DNA of 64,000 nt, taken from Hoeflea sp. 108. GTDB lineage: Bacteria; Pseudomonadota; Alphaproteobacteria; Rhizobiales; Rhizobiaceae. Of this stretch, positions 9,010-17,213 are shown one piece after another (position 1 is the first letter of the stretch; each line of letters starts with the position of its first letter). A model generated the notes under the pieces. It did no database searches. It was not told the origin of the DNA and was given only the letters and a program-made list of their open reading frames with translations. The stretch covers positions 1 to 64,000 of the forward strand of contig NZ_KB890025.1 in assembly GCF_000372965.1 (NCBI RefSeq), written 5' to 3'. A program made the position numbers and the translations under genes.

Positions 9010-9997
9010 AGTCGTCCTCGAAAATGTGACCAAGGCCTTTGGCGGCACCGTCGCGCTCGACAATGTGTCGCTGACGATCCCCGACGGTTCTTTCGTCGTG
9101 CTGCTCGGCCCGACGGGCGCCGGCAAGACGACGACCTTGCGCATGGTCTCAGGCCTCGACGTACCCGACAGCGGCGAAGTGCACATCGTCGGCCGGCCGA
9201 TGAAGGGGCTGTCGCCGGCCGAGCGCAATGTCGCAATGGTGTTCCAGCAATACTCGCTCTATCCGCATCTGACAGTGCGGCAAAACCTCGAGTTCCCGCT
9301 GAAATCGCCGCTGCTCAACACGCCGCGCGACCTGATCGACCGAACCGTGAAGGAGGTTGCCGAGGTCCTGCAGATCGCCCACAAGCTCGACAACAAGGCG
9401 ACTGCGCTGTCGGGCGGCGAGATGCAGCGCGTCTCCATCGGCCGGGCATTGGTGCGCAATCCGCAGATATTCCTCATGGACGAGCCGCTAAGTTCGCTCG
9501 ACGCCAAGCTGCGTGCCGACCTGCGCATCGAGCTGAAGCGCATCCAGGCAAAGCTGGGGGCGACGCTGCTCTACGTCACCCACGACCAGATCGAGGCGAT
9601 GACCATGGCGACCCATGTCGGCGTGCTGAACGAGGGCAGGCTGGTGCAGTTCGGCTCGCCGCGCGAGGTCTACGAGCAACCGGTCAGCGTCTATGCTGCG
9701 ACCCGGCTCGGCCAGCCGCGCATCAACGTGCTGCCTGCCGATCTCTTTGCCGGCGCGCCATCGGGCGCCAAAAGCATTGGCCTGCGCCCGGAGCACATCG
9801 TGCAGGGCGATGGACAGGAGGCGCTGGTCAAGCGCGTCGAGCATCTCGGCGACCAGACACGCCTGCATCTGACGCTGAGGCGGCACGACCTCGTCACCGT
9901 CACCGACGCCCACACGCCGCTGAAGGGCGGTGAAACCATCCGGATCCAACCGTCGCGGCCGCTCTATTTCGATGCGGCAGGCATGCGTTTAGCTTGA
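9002..9997 (+). CDS. Sugar ABC transporter ATPase 2 (UgpC/MalK type)
   Basis: Second nucleotide-binding subunit, 331 residues from the ATG at 9002, which lies inside the end of the previous gene. Walker A is GPTGAGKTTT, the signature LSGGEMQRVSIGRA, Walker B FLMDEPLSSLD, and the H-loop VTHDQIEAM. A TOBE-like tail (SIGLRPEHI) follows. With the first ATPase it probably forms an asymmetric pair powering the two permeases. The following kinase gene begins 13 bases after its stop. Confidence 0.94.
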   Translation: MAEVVLENVTKAFGGTVALDNVSLTIPDGSFVVLLGPTGAGKTTTLRMVSGLDVPDSGEVHIVGRPMKGLSPAERNVAMVFQQYSLYPHLTVRQNLEFPLKSPLLNTPRDLIDRTVKEVAEVLQIAHKLDNKATALSGGEMQRVSIGRALVRNPQIFLMDEPLSSLDAKLRADLRIELKRIQAKLGATLLYVTHDQIEAMTMATHVGVLNEGRLVQFGSPREVYEQPVSVYAATRLGQPRINVLPADLFAGAPSGAKSIGLRPEHIVQGDGQEALVKRVEHLGDQTRLHLTLRRHDLVTVTDAHTPLKGGETIRIQPSRPLYFDAAGMRLA

Positions 9998-10010
9998 GGA
10001 GCAACAATCC

Positions 10011-11630
10011 ATGGCGCAATTCATCAACCGGCGCGAGGACGTCGTCACCGAGGCCATCGACGGGGTGCTGGCACTGTCGGGCGGCGCGCTGACCCGCCTC
10101 GACGGCTATCCGCATATCCGCGTCGTACTGCGCAGCGACTGGGACAGGTCCAAGGTGGCGATTGTCTCGGGCGGGGGCTCCGGTCATGAGCCGGCCCATG
10201 TCGGCTTCGTCGGCAAGGGCATGCTGACGGCGGCGGTTTGCGGCGACGTCTTTGCCTCGCCCAGTGTCGATGCCGTGCTCGCCGGCATACTGGCGGTAAC
10301 AGGGCCGGCCGGTTGTCTGCTGGTGGTCAAGAACTACACCGGCGACCGGCTGAATTTCGGCCTCGCTGCCGAACGCGCCCGCGCCTTCGGCCTCAACGTC
10401 TCGATGGTGATCGTCGGCGACGACATCGCCTTGCCCGACCTGCCGCAGGCCCGCGGCGTCGCCGGCACGCTGTTCGTACACAAGATTGCGGGGGCGCTTG
10501 CCGAACGCGGCGCCGACCTGGAAACGGTGACAGCGGCGGCGAAACACGTCATCGCCGGCACCCGATCGATCGGTATGTCGCTCGACACCTGCAGCGTGCC
10601 GGGCTCGCCCAAGGAGGATCGCATTCCGCTCGGCAAGGCCGAGCTCGGCTTGGGCATCCATGGCGAAGTCGGCGTCGAGCAGATCGACTTCGCCGGCGCC
10701 CGCGCTTCGGTCGCCACCATGGTCGAGCGGCTGGCAGCCGTGATGGGCGAAGGCCCGCATGTCGTGCTCGTCAACAATCTCGGCGGCACCTCCGTGCTCG
10801 AAATGTCGGTGCTCGCCCACGACCTGTTGCAGTCGTCCATTGGCGGCAGGATCACCCATGCCATCGGCCCGTCGCCGCTGATGACCTCGCTCGACATGCA
10901 GGGCTTCTCGATCTCGGTCTTCCCGGCCGATGCGGCAGAACTGGCACTGCTCGAGGCGTCCGTCGCCATTCCCGCCTGGCCGGGTGTCTCGCTGGTCAAG
11001 CCGCTCGTGGTCGCGCCGATGCCCGACGGCCTGACGCCGATCACGCCGATGCCGTCCAACCATGCGGCGACGCGCGCCTTCCTGATCAACTGCTGCAACG
11101 TGCTGATCGCGGCCGAGCAGGACCTCAACGCGCTCGATGCCAAGTCTGGCGACGGCGACACGGGGTCGACGCTGGCGGGGGCGGCCCGGGCACTGATCAG
11201 CGCCATCGACCGGCTGCCGCTCTCCGATCACACGCAGCTCCTGCGCGCCATCGGCCAGGAACTGAGCCAGACCATGGGTGGCTCATCCGGCGTCCTGCTC
11301 GCCATCTTCTTCGCCGCCGCCGGTGACGGCGCTTCGAGTGGCCTGCCAATGCGCGAGGCGCTTCGAGCGGGGTTGGCGCGCATGCAGGAAATCGGTGGAG
11401 CAAGCGTCGGCGACCGGACAATGGTCGATGCCCTTTCCCCTGCGCTCGTGGCCCTCGATGAGAGCCTGGCCGCCGCAGCCGCAGCGGCCCGCAAGGGCGC
11501 CAATTTCACGGCGACGCTCACCCGCGCCAAGGCCGGCCGTGCCGCCTACATCAATGCCAAGCAACTCGAAGGCCACGTCGATCCGGGTGCCGAGGCCGTG
11601 GCGAGGCTGTTCGAGCATCTGGCGAACTGA
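10011..11630 (+). CDS. Dihydroxyacetone-kinase family protein (DhaK-DhaL fusion)
   Basis: ATP-dependent ketose kinase of 539 residues combining DhaK and DhaL domains in one chain. The DhaK part (1-330) has IVSGGGSGHEPAHVGFVGKGM and the His that forms a hemiaminal with the substrate, H217 in GLGIHGE. The DhaL part (about 350-539) has the Mg-ATP aspartates in LNALDAKSGDGDTG (D376, D381, D383) and GGSSG. It would phosphorylate dihydroxyacetone, or a related triulose or tetrulose such as erythrulose, delivered or made from the imported polyol. No dehydrogenase is encoded in the operon, so either a ketose is imported directly or the oxidation is encoded elsewhere. The ATG follows TTGAGGAGC. Confidence 0.92.
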   Translation: MAQFINRREDVVTEAIDGVLALSGGALTRLDGYPHIRVVLRSDWDRSKVAIVSGGGSGHEPAHVGFVGKGMLTAAVCGDVFASPSVDAVLAGILAVTGPAGCLLVVKNYTGDRLNFGLAAERARAFGLNVSMVIVGDDIALPDLPQARGVAGTLFVHKIAGALAERGADLETVTAAAKHVIAGTRSIGMSLDTCSVPGSPKEDRIPLGKAELGLGIHGEVGVEQIDFAGARASVATMVERLAAVMGEGPHVVLVNNLGGTSVLEMSVLAHDLLQSSIGGRITHAIGPSPLMTSLDMQGFSISVFPADAAELALLEASVAIPAWPGVSLVKPLVVAPMPDGLTPITPMPSNHAATRAFLINCCNVLIAAEQDLNALDAKSGDGDTGSTLAGAARALISAIDRLPLSDHTQLLRAIGQELSQTMGGSSGVLLAIFFAAAGDGASSGLPMREALRAGLARMQEIGGASVGDRTMVDALSPALVALDESLAAAAAAARKGANFTATLTRAKAGRAAYINAKQLEGHVDPGAEAVARLFEHLAN

Positions 11631-12017
11631 CGGCCCGCGTCATCAATCTGGCTGCTGTTTTGTGCTCCGATAGCGGAGCCTTCCTCTTCATCTGCGAGGC
11701 GGAGAGAAAGGCTATCGCCATCGGCAGCATGTGCACCGAGCGGCAACAGGATTTCGTCTTCGCTGTCGAAGTGAGAGAAGCTGATGTCGTTGGAAACGCT
11801 CGGTGGCGTTCGTCTATTCGGTTCGGACTTTGCGGACTTGCCGTCCTGCTGACGGTCGGAACGACACGGCGAGCAGGTTCCCAAGGATGCTATGTAACAA
11901 AAGATCATGCGGATTGGGCGCCGTTGCGCTGGGCGATTGTGCAGAACGGTTGTCCTGAGATATAGCTGATTGCTTCAGGATAGGGCGCTTGCGTCGCCTC
12001 GTTCAGCAGGAAGCAGG
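11631..12017. other. 387-base intergenic region
   Basis: Open frames on both strands here give low-complexity, Arg/Ser-rich products with no recognisable motif, so I regard it as non-coding. The last about 100 bases are less GC-rich and should carry the promoter of the GntR-type gene; AAGCAGG just before its ATG is a weak ribosome-binding site. I see no clear terminator for the upstream operon. Confidence 0.5.
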
Positions 12018-12746
12018 ATGTCCAAGCACGAAGTTGTCGAACCCGAAACTGCCGAGCTCAGCACCGATGACGTCTATGCCGGTTTGGTCGAGGCGATCTT
12101 GTCGCGCGATCTCAAGCCGGCGATGAAGCTGTCGGAAGAGACGATCGCCAATTCTTTCGGCGTCAACCGCATGGTGGTGCGCGCGGTGCTCAACCGCCTG
12201 CATGGCGAGGCGCTGGTCGAGATCCACAAGAACCGCGGCGCCTATGTGTCGTCGCCGACGGTTGAGGAGGCGCGCGAGATCTTCGATCTGCGCATCGTGC
12301 TGGAGCGCGAGGTGGCTGCAAGACTGGCCAGGCAGATCACGCCGGCGCAGCTGGAGACCCTGCAAAGGCAGGTTGCCGACCATCGCGATGCCTACCGCGC
12401 CGGCCGCGACGCTGAATCGCGCAGCTATGCCGAGCGCTTCCATCAGCTTGCGGCCGAGATGGTGGGCAATCGTGTGCTGGAAGCGACATTGGGCAAGCTG
12501 ATCACGCGCAGCGCGCTGGTGATGGCGCTTTATGGGCGCAGTTCGTCGTCGGAATGCGGCATCGACGAGCACGACGCCATTCTGGAAACCCTGCGCAAGC
12601 GCGATGCCGCGGCGGCGTCCGACGCCATGGTGCATCACCTCGAACATATCCTGGAGCGGGTCAGCCTCGATGGCGAACCGGCCGAGGAGCCGGGGTTGGG
12701 CGAGATTCTTTCACGCTACGCGACGCGCTCCGCCAAAACGAAGTAG
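12018..12746 (+). CDS. GntR-family regulator, FCD (FadR-like) subclass
   Basis: A 242-residue regulator. The winged helix-turn-helix covers about residues 15-85 (DVYAGLVEAILSRDLKPAM, then SFGVNRMVVRAVLNRL and NRGAYV). An all-helical FCD effector domain follows, with the metal/ligand-type residues in FDLRIVLE, HQLAAEMVGN and DEHDAILETL. It lies next to the amidohydrolase and adenine-deaminase-like genes and probably senses their substrate or product and controls them. It converges on the amidohydrolase gene, with a GC hairpin between them. Confidence 0.9.
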   Translation: MSKHEVVEPETAELSTDDVYAGLVEAILSRDLKPAMKLSEETIANSFGVNRMVVRAVLNRLHGEALVEIHKNRGAYVSSPTVEEAREIFDLRIVLEREVAARLARQITPAQLETLQRQVADHRDAYRAGRDAESRSYAERFHQLAAEMVGNRVLEATLGKLITRSALVMALYGRSSSSECGIDEHDAILETLRKRDAAAASDAMVHHLEHILERVSLDGEPAEEPGLGEILSRYATRSAKTK

Positions 12747-12767
12747 GGCCGCCCCGAAGGACGGCCC
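12746..12767. terminator. Possible bidirectional terminator hairpin
   Basis: GGGCCG and CGGCCC arms around a loop that can add two inner G-C pairs, sitting between two convergent genes. There is no T-run, so termination efficiency is uncertain. Confidence 0.45.
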
Positions 12768-12790
12768 GTCTCCATCGCTGTATTGGTGCC

Positions 12791-14179
12791 TTAGGCGACC
12801 AGCTTTTCAAACCTGTCCATGATCTCCGGCCGCCTTCTGGCGAGCCGTGCCTTGATCGTCTCGACATCGACGGTGAGGATCTCGCGATCCTTCATCACCA
12901 CCTTGCCGTCGACGACGACAGTGCGGACGTCACGACCGACAGTGGTCGTCGACGCGGTGAACAGCGGATCGTAGATCGGCTGCTGGTCGATGTCGGAGGC
13001 GTCGACAAGGATGAAGTCGGCCTTGAAGCCGCTTTCCAGCCGGCCGAGCTCATGGCCGACGCCCAGCGCCCGCGCGCCGCCATGGGTCGCGATCTTGAGC
13101 AGCTCGTCGCTCGAGATCGCGGTGCGCATGTGCCAGGGCGTGCCCGCGACCAATTGCTGGCCGATGCGTGCGGCATGCGCAACCTGGAACACGTCGAGCG
13201 TGCCTGAGGAGGCCGCGCCGTCGGTGCCGAGGCCGATGTCGATGCCACGGCGCCACATCTCGGCGACGCGTGGCTGGCCGACGGAGTAGTTGTGCAGGCC
13301 GCAATGGCAGGCCGACACCTTGTGCCTCGCATACAGGTCCACTTCCTCCGGTGACAGGAAGATCGAGTGTGCGCCGTGAAAGTGGTGCGACAGCACACCC
13401 AGCTCTTCCAGATACTCCGTCGGCCGTTTGCCGTAGCGCTCCAATGCGAAGTCGATCTCGTAGATGCCTTCGCAGAGATGGGTGTGGACCTTGACGTTAA
13501 GATCCTTGGCCGCCTGGCCGATGCCCTTCACCAGCTCTGGCGTGCAGACGACGATCTGGCGCAGCGAAAGGAATGCCTTGACGCGCTCGTGCTTCGACCA
13601 GCGCTGCACTAGCTCGACATTGCGGTCATAGGCCTGCTGGGTCTTCATCATCAGCGCGTCAGGCACGCCCATGCCGGTGTCGCAAGTCGATTGTGCGATG
13701 AAGCCTCGGATGCCGACCTCGTCGGCGGCGCGACCCATCTCGTCGGGATGCGGGCCGCCGGCCTCGGCGAAGCAGGTGGTGCCGACGCGCAGCATGTTGG
13801 TGTAGGCGGCGAGCGCCGACAGATGCACGTCCTCCGGTTCGAGCATCGCCTCGAACGGCAGATAATAGTGCTTCCACACCGGCATCTTCGGCGCGCGCGT
13901 GCGGGTGATCTCCGACAGCTTGCCGCGCAAAAGGTGCTGGGCGGTGTGGAAGTGCGCGTCGACCATGCCGGGCATCGCGATCTGGCCGCTGGCATCGATG
14001 GTCCGGTCCGCCCGGTAGAGCCCCGAGGCTTCGGAGGCCTTGCCGGTCCAGACGATGCGGCCCTTGTCCACGGCAAGTGCCGCATCGCGGATGACCGTGT
14101 CGGTGTCATTCATGGTGATCAGGTCGCATCCCTTGACCACCAGGTCGACCGTTGCCGGGCCTGATGTCTGCGTAATCAT
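12791..14179 (-). CDS. Amidohydrolase / chlorohydrolase-family deaminase (ATZ/TRZ type)
   Basis: A 462-residue metal-dependent hydrolase of the amidohydrolase superfamily, ATZ/TRZ and cytosine-deaminase-like branch. Metal-binding landmarks are DAHFHTAQHLLRG (the HxH pair), HTHLCEG, a third His region HGAHSIFLSPEEV, and GLGTDGAASSG with the catalytic Asp. The small beta-sandwich halves are formed by the first about 65 and last about 60 residues. The ATG at 14179 follows GGAAGGAGC. It should deaminate or hydrolyse an N-heterocycle or amidine, but the substrate cannot be told. It is divergent from the adenine-deaminase-like gene, and both probably belong to one nucleobase or heterocycle salvage unit with the nearby importer. 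Confidence 0.88.
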   Translation of the reverse strand: MITQTSGPATVDLVVKGCDLITMNDTDTVIRDAALAVDKGRIVWTGKASEASGLYRADRTIDASGQIAMPGMVDAHFHTAQHLLRGKLSEITRTRAPKMPVWKHYYLPFEAMLEPEDVHLSALAAYTNMLRVGTTCFAEAGGPHPDEMGRAADEVGIRGFIAQSTCDTGMGVPDALMMKTQQAYDRNVELVQRWSKHERVKAFLSLRQIVVCTPELVKGIGQAAKDLNVKVHTHLCEGIYEIDFALERYGKRPTEYLEELGVLSHHFHGAHSIFLSPEEVDLYARHKVSACHCGLHNYSVGQPRVAEMWRRGIDIGLGTDGAASSGTLDVFQVAHAARIGQQLVAGTPWHMRTAISSDELLKIATHGGARALGVGHELGRLESGFKADFILVDASDIDQQPIYDPLFTASTTTVGRDVRTVVVDGKVVMKDREILTVDVETIKARLARRRPEIMDRFEKLVA

Positions 14180-14432
14180 CTCATCGCTCCTTCCATTGTT
14201 GATCCTGACGCTGCGGCTGTGCCGCGAGGCCGGGCAGCGGACCAGCCGTCTGCCTGCGTTGCGCGCATACCGCCAAAATTTTGAACAAACTGCAATGCTA
14301 TCTTTGTGAATGATCTTCAAAAGTGATTGTAACAAAAATATCAAAATTATGTTGCAACATTTTTGGAGAGGTGCCACGATGATGAAAAGGTCGGTGGCCA
14401 AGCAGCTGCCCGACATCAGGAGGAACACTAGG

Positions 14433-16244
14433 ATGACGCTTGAAGACGCACCGGTTGGCCCCGTAACGCCGCTGCATGACTCAGCGCCGGCGACGACAGG
14501 GGAGGCGACGCTGATCCTGAAGGGCTGCCGGCTGCTTAACGTCTATTCAGGCGTGACTGAGGAGACCGACATCACCATTTCAGGCGAGCGCATCGTCTCG
14601 ATATCAAGGCGCGACAGCCATGCCGGCGCCGAGGTGATCGACTGCCAGGGCCTGTGGGCTATGCCCGGCATGATCGACGCGCACATGCATGTCGACACGA
14701 CGTTCCTTTGGCCGGGTGAACTGGCGCGGGTGCTCCTGCCGCTCGGCACCACGACCGTGTTCGTCGACACCACCAACAATGCCCATACCGGCGGCGTCGA
14801 GGCAGTCGACGTGCTGCGCCGCTCTTTCGAGGGGCTGCCACTGCGAGGCTATGTGGCGGCACCTTCCTACTGTCCGTTCGATGCGTCGCTTGGCACGGCG
14901 GCGGTCGAGATGAATTCGGCCGACATTGCCGAACTGCTCAACGATGGCTGCATGAGCATCGGCGAAACGGTGTGGTCGCGGATCGCGCTCGAAGATTTCG
15001 ACTACATGCGTGTCATCCAGACCTGCCGCGAAGCTGGCTTCCGGGTCAGCGGCCATGGCGGCGAGATCCGCCGCGGCGACGAAGCTGCCTTCGACGGGTA
15101 TGTCGCGAGCGGCATCCAGGACGACCACTGTATTGGCCGGGGCGAGGACATCCTGCCCAGGTTGCGGCGCGGGCTGAAGCTGTTTTTTGTCGAATGCACC
15201 GGCCGGCGCGGCCAGTTGCGGCCGCTGCTCGACGAGATGCTGCGCAAGGGGCTGTCGTTCCGCCAGGTCTGCATGTGCATCGACAACAACACCTCGATCG
15301 ACATGGTGACCAAGGGCTACGGCTATATCGACTACCTGGTGCGCATTGCGCTGGAGGCGGGGGTCTCGCCGCTCGACGCCTACAGGATGGTGTCGCTCAA
15401 TCCGGCCGAGCATTTCCGAGTGACGGACCAGGTCGGCTCGATCGCGCCCGGCCGCTTCGCCGACATCCTTCTGATGACCGCGCCCGATGCATTCCCGCCG
15501 GAATATGTCATCGTTGGCGGCAAGGTCGTGGCCCGCCGTGGCGAGCTGCTCGTCGACATTCCGAAGCCGAACTTTCCCGAGGGCTACCGCAACTCGATCA
15601 AGCTGGACAAGGTCAAGCGTGCGTCGCTCAAATGCGAAGCGCCTGAAGATGCGACGTCGGTGCAGGCGCGTGTCTTCGAAGTGGTCGACGGCGACTCCTT
15701 CAATCGCGGTTTCGTTCACAGGCTCCCTGTTACGGGCGAAGGCATCCAGCCCGACCCGGCCAACGACATCCTGAAGATTGCGGTCGTCGAGCGTTATGGC
15801 CTGCACGGCAAGATTGGCACCGGCTTCGTCAAGGGTTTTGGGCTGAAGCGCGGCGCGCTGGCGACCTCGATATCGGTGCCGTTCAACAATGTCGTTGTGG
15901 TCGGCGCTACCGACGACGACATCTGGCATGCCATCCAGCGCATGGGCGAGATCCAGGGCGGCTTCATCGCCGTTGCCGATGGCAAGGTGCTGGCCGAAGC
16001 GCCGCTGCGCGTCGGCGGCATCATGTCGGAGGAACCCTACGAGGTGCTGCTTTCCAGCATCGACACGGCGCAGGCAGCGGCGGCTGAGCTGGGCTGCACG
16101 CTTACCGACCCGTTCAAGACGCTGGTCTCGACCATCCACACCACGCTTCCCGACCTCGGCCTGACCGACAAGGGGCTGATCAATTCGCGTATCGGCGTCG
16201 GCACCACCGTCGTCGTGGAAGGAGCTCACGATGCTGGCCACTGA
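14433..16244 (+). CDS. Adenine deaminase-like amidohydrolase
   Basis: A 603-residue protein of the adenine deaminase (Ade, COG1001) family. It has the HxH metal pair at H84/H86 (DAHMHVDTTF), a likely bridging Glu in IGETVW, SGHGGEI, DDHCIGRGED, and the C-terminal Ade domain with GATDDDIWHAI. The signature TDDR of true adenine deaminases is here IDNN, keeping the first Asp (D284) but replacing the second by Asn, so the substrate may not be adenine. The ATG at 14433 is preceded by AGGAGG; an in-frame ATG pair near 14379 is a less likely start. Its end overlaps the next gene by 14 bases. Confidence 0.85.
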   Translation: MTLEDAPVGPVTPLHDSAPATTGEATLILKGCRLLNVYSGVTEETDITISGERIVSISRRDSHAGAEVIDCQGLWAMPGMIDAHMHVDTTFLWPGELARVLLPLGTTTVFVDTTNNAHTGGVEAVDVLRRSFEGLPLRGYVAAPSYCPFDASLGTAAVEMNSADIAELLNDGCMSIGETVWSRIALEDFDYMRVIQTCREAGFRVSGHGGEIRRGDEAAFDGYVASGIQDDHCIGRGEDILPRLRRGLKLFFVECTGRRGQLRPLLDEMLRKGLSFRQVCMCIDNNTSIDMVTKGYGYIDYLVRIALEAGVSPLDAYRMVSLNPAEHFRVTDQVGSIAPGRFADILLMTAPDAFPPEYVIVGGKVVARRGELLVDIPKPNFPEGYRNSIKLDKVKRASLKCEAPEDATSVQARVFEVVDGDSFNRGFVHRLPVTGEGIQPDPANDILKIAVVERYGLHGKIGTGFVKGFGLKRGALATSISVPFNNVVVVGATDDDIWHAIQRMGEIQGGFIAVADGKVLAEAPLRVGGIMSEEPYEVLLSSIDTAQAAAAELGCTLTDPFKTLVSTIHTTLPDLGLTDKGLINSRIGVGTTVVVEGAHDAGH

Positions 16245-17094
16245 CGCTTCCGTCGAAACAGCGCTGGCAGGCGTTCGCGTTTCCTTGGCCCAGCAGCCGG
16301 CGGATCTGCTGCTTGCCAATTGCAATCTGATCAATGTCTGGTCGGAAGAGACCTACACGGCCTCAATCGCCATATCAGGTTCGCGCATCGTTGCGATTCG
16401 CACAGGCTATGATGGTGACGCCAGGCACGTCATCGATTGCACAGGGCGCTATGTCCTGCCCGGTTACGTCGAGCCCCTTGCGGATGTGTCGCCGGATGCC
16501 GAACGGCTCGCTGCGGCCCTGCTACCGATGGGCGTGACATCCATTGTCGCGGCCGAGGCAAGCGCAATCGAGCTAAGGTCCGGACGGGCTGATGTGAGGA
16601 GCTGGCATCTGACCGCCGAAGGACCTGGCTGGTTGGACGGTGTTGGCCGCGCTCGCCTTGTCCATCAGCAGCGGGTCTGCTCCACAGCCGGAGCCGCCGT
16701 CGATGCGGTTGCTGCGGGAATGTCGGTGGTTCTTGAAGTCGGATCCGATCCAGTCAAGCGCCTTGCCTTGCTGCGCACTGTGGCTGCTGCCGGCCTGGAG
16801 ACCGCGCGGCTGATGCTTCGCCACGGCGAGGCGAATGACGGTTCCATTGCCGTGCGGCCTGTCATGGGTGCTGCCCTTCAGGCCGGCATTCCGCTTCATC
16901 ACGCCGTGCAGATGACGGGCTTCAACGCCGCCGTACAGCACGGCATCGAACATGATGTCGGCTCCGTGGCGCCGGGACGCCTGGCCGACCTCCTGATCGT
17001 GGACGACATCGCCCAGGCGGTGCCTTCGGTCGTCATCCTCGACGGTTGCATCGTCGCCCGCGATGGTCGGCTGGAGGAGGGCGCCCAAGGCTGA
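16231..17094 (+). CDS. Degenerate adenine deaminase-like paralogue without metal ligands
   Basis: A 287-residue protein that aligns with parts of the preceding 603-residue enzyme. Its first about 100 residues match the N-terminal half (ADLLLANCNLINVWS, then LPMGVTSIVAAEAS), and its end matches the barrel's last strand plus sandwich (DVGSVAPGRLADLLIVDD, IVARDGRLEEG). The HxH pair is lost: the DAHMHV stretch is EPLADV at residues 81-86. The middle is shortened and the Ade C-terminal domain is absent. The frame is intact with a good GGAAGGAG site, and the start lies inside the upstream gene, so it is probably translated. It may be a non-catalytic partner subunit; it could also be a decaying duplicate. 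Confidence 0.75.
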   Translation: MLATDASVETALAGVRVSLAQQPADLLLANCNLINVWSEETYTASIAISGSRIVAIRTGYDGDARHVIDCTGRYVLPGYVEPLADVSPDAERLAAALLPMGVTSIVAAEASAIELRSGRADVRSWHLTAEGPGWLDGVGRARLVHQQRVCSTAGAAVDAVAAGMSVVLEVGSDPVKRLALLRTVAAAGLETARLMLRHGEANDGSIAVRPVMGAALQAGIPLHHAVQMTGFNAAVQHGIEHDVGSVAPGRLADLLIVDDIAQAVPSVVILDGCIVARDGRLEEGAQG

Positions 17095-17100
17095 ACCGAG

Positions 17101-17148
17101 CCGGACCTGATGTCCGGTGCTAGAATGGCCGCCAACGGCGCGGCGGCC
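17101..17148 (+). other. Two successive hairpins before the importer genes
   Basis: CCGGAC / GTCCGG with a five-base loop (17101-17117) is followed by GGCCGCC / GGCGGCC with an eight-base loop (17127-17148). Neither has a T-run. They may reduce read-through from the deaminase genes or protect the importer transcript. Confidence 0.4.
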
Positions 17149-17213
17149 CGGAAGGAGCGGTCCAGGGAGGACCGAACCTTCGACGCGTCGACAATAACAA
17201 AGGGAACTCTGAC

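Noticed and set aside
11660..11965. 101-codon frame in the gap before the GntR gene
   Set aside because: No motif, no good ribosome-binding site, and an equally long frame on the other strand; treated as non-coding.
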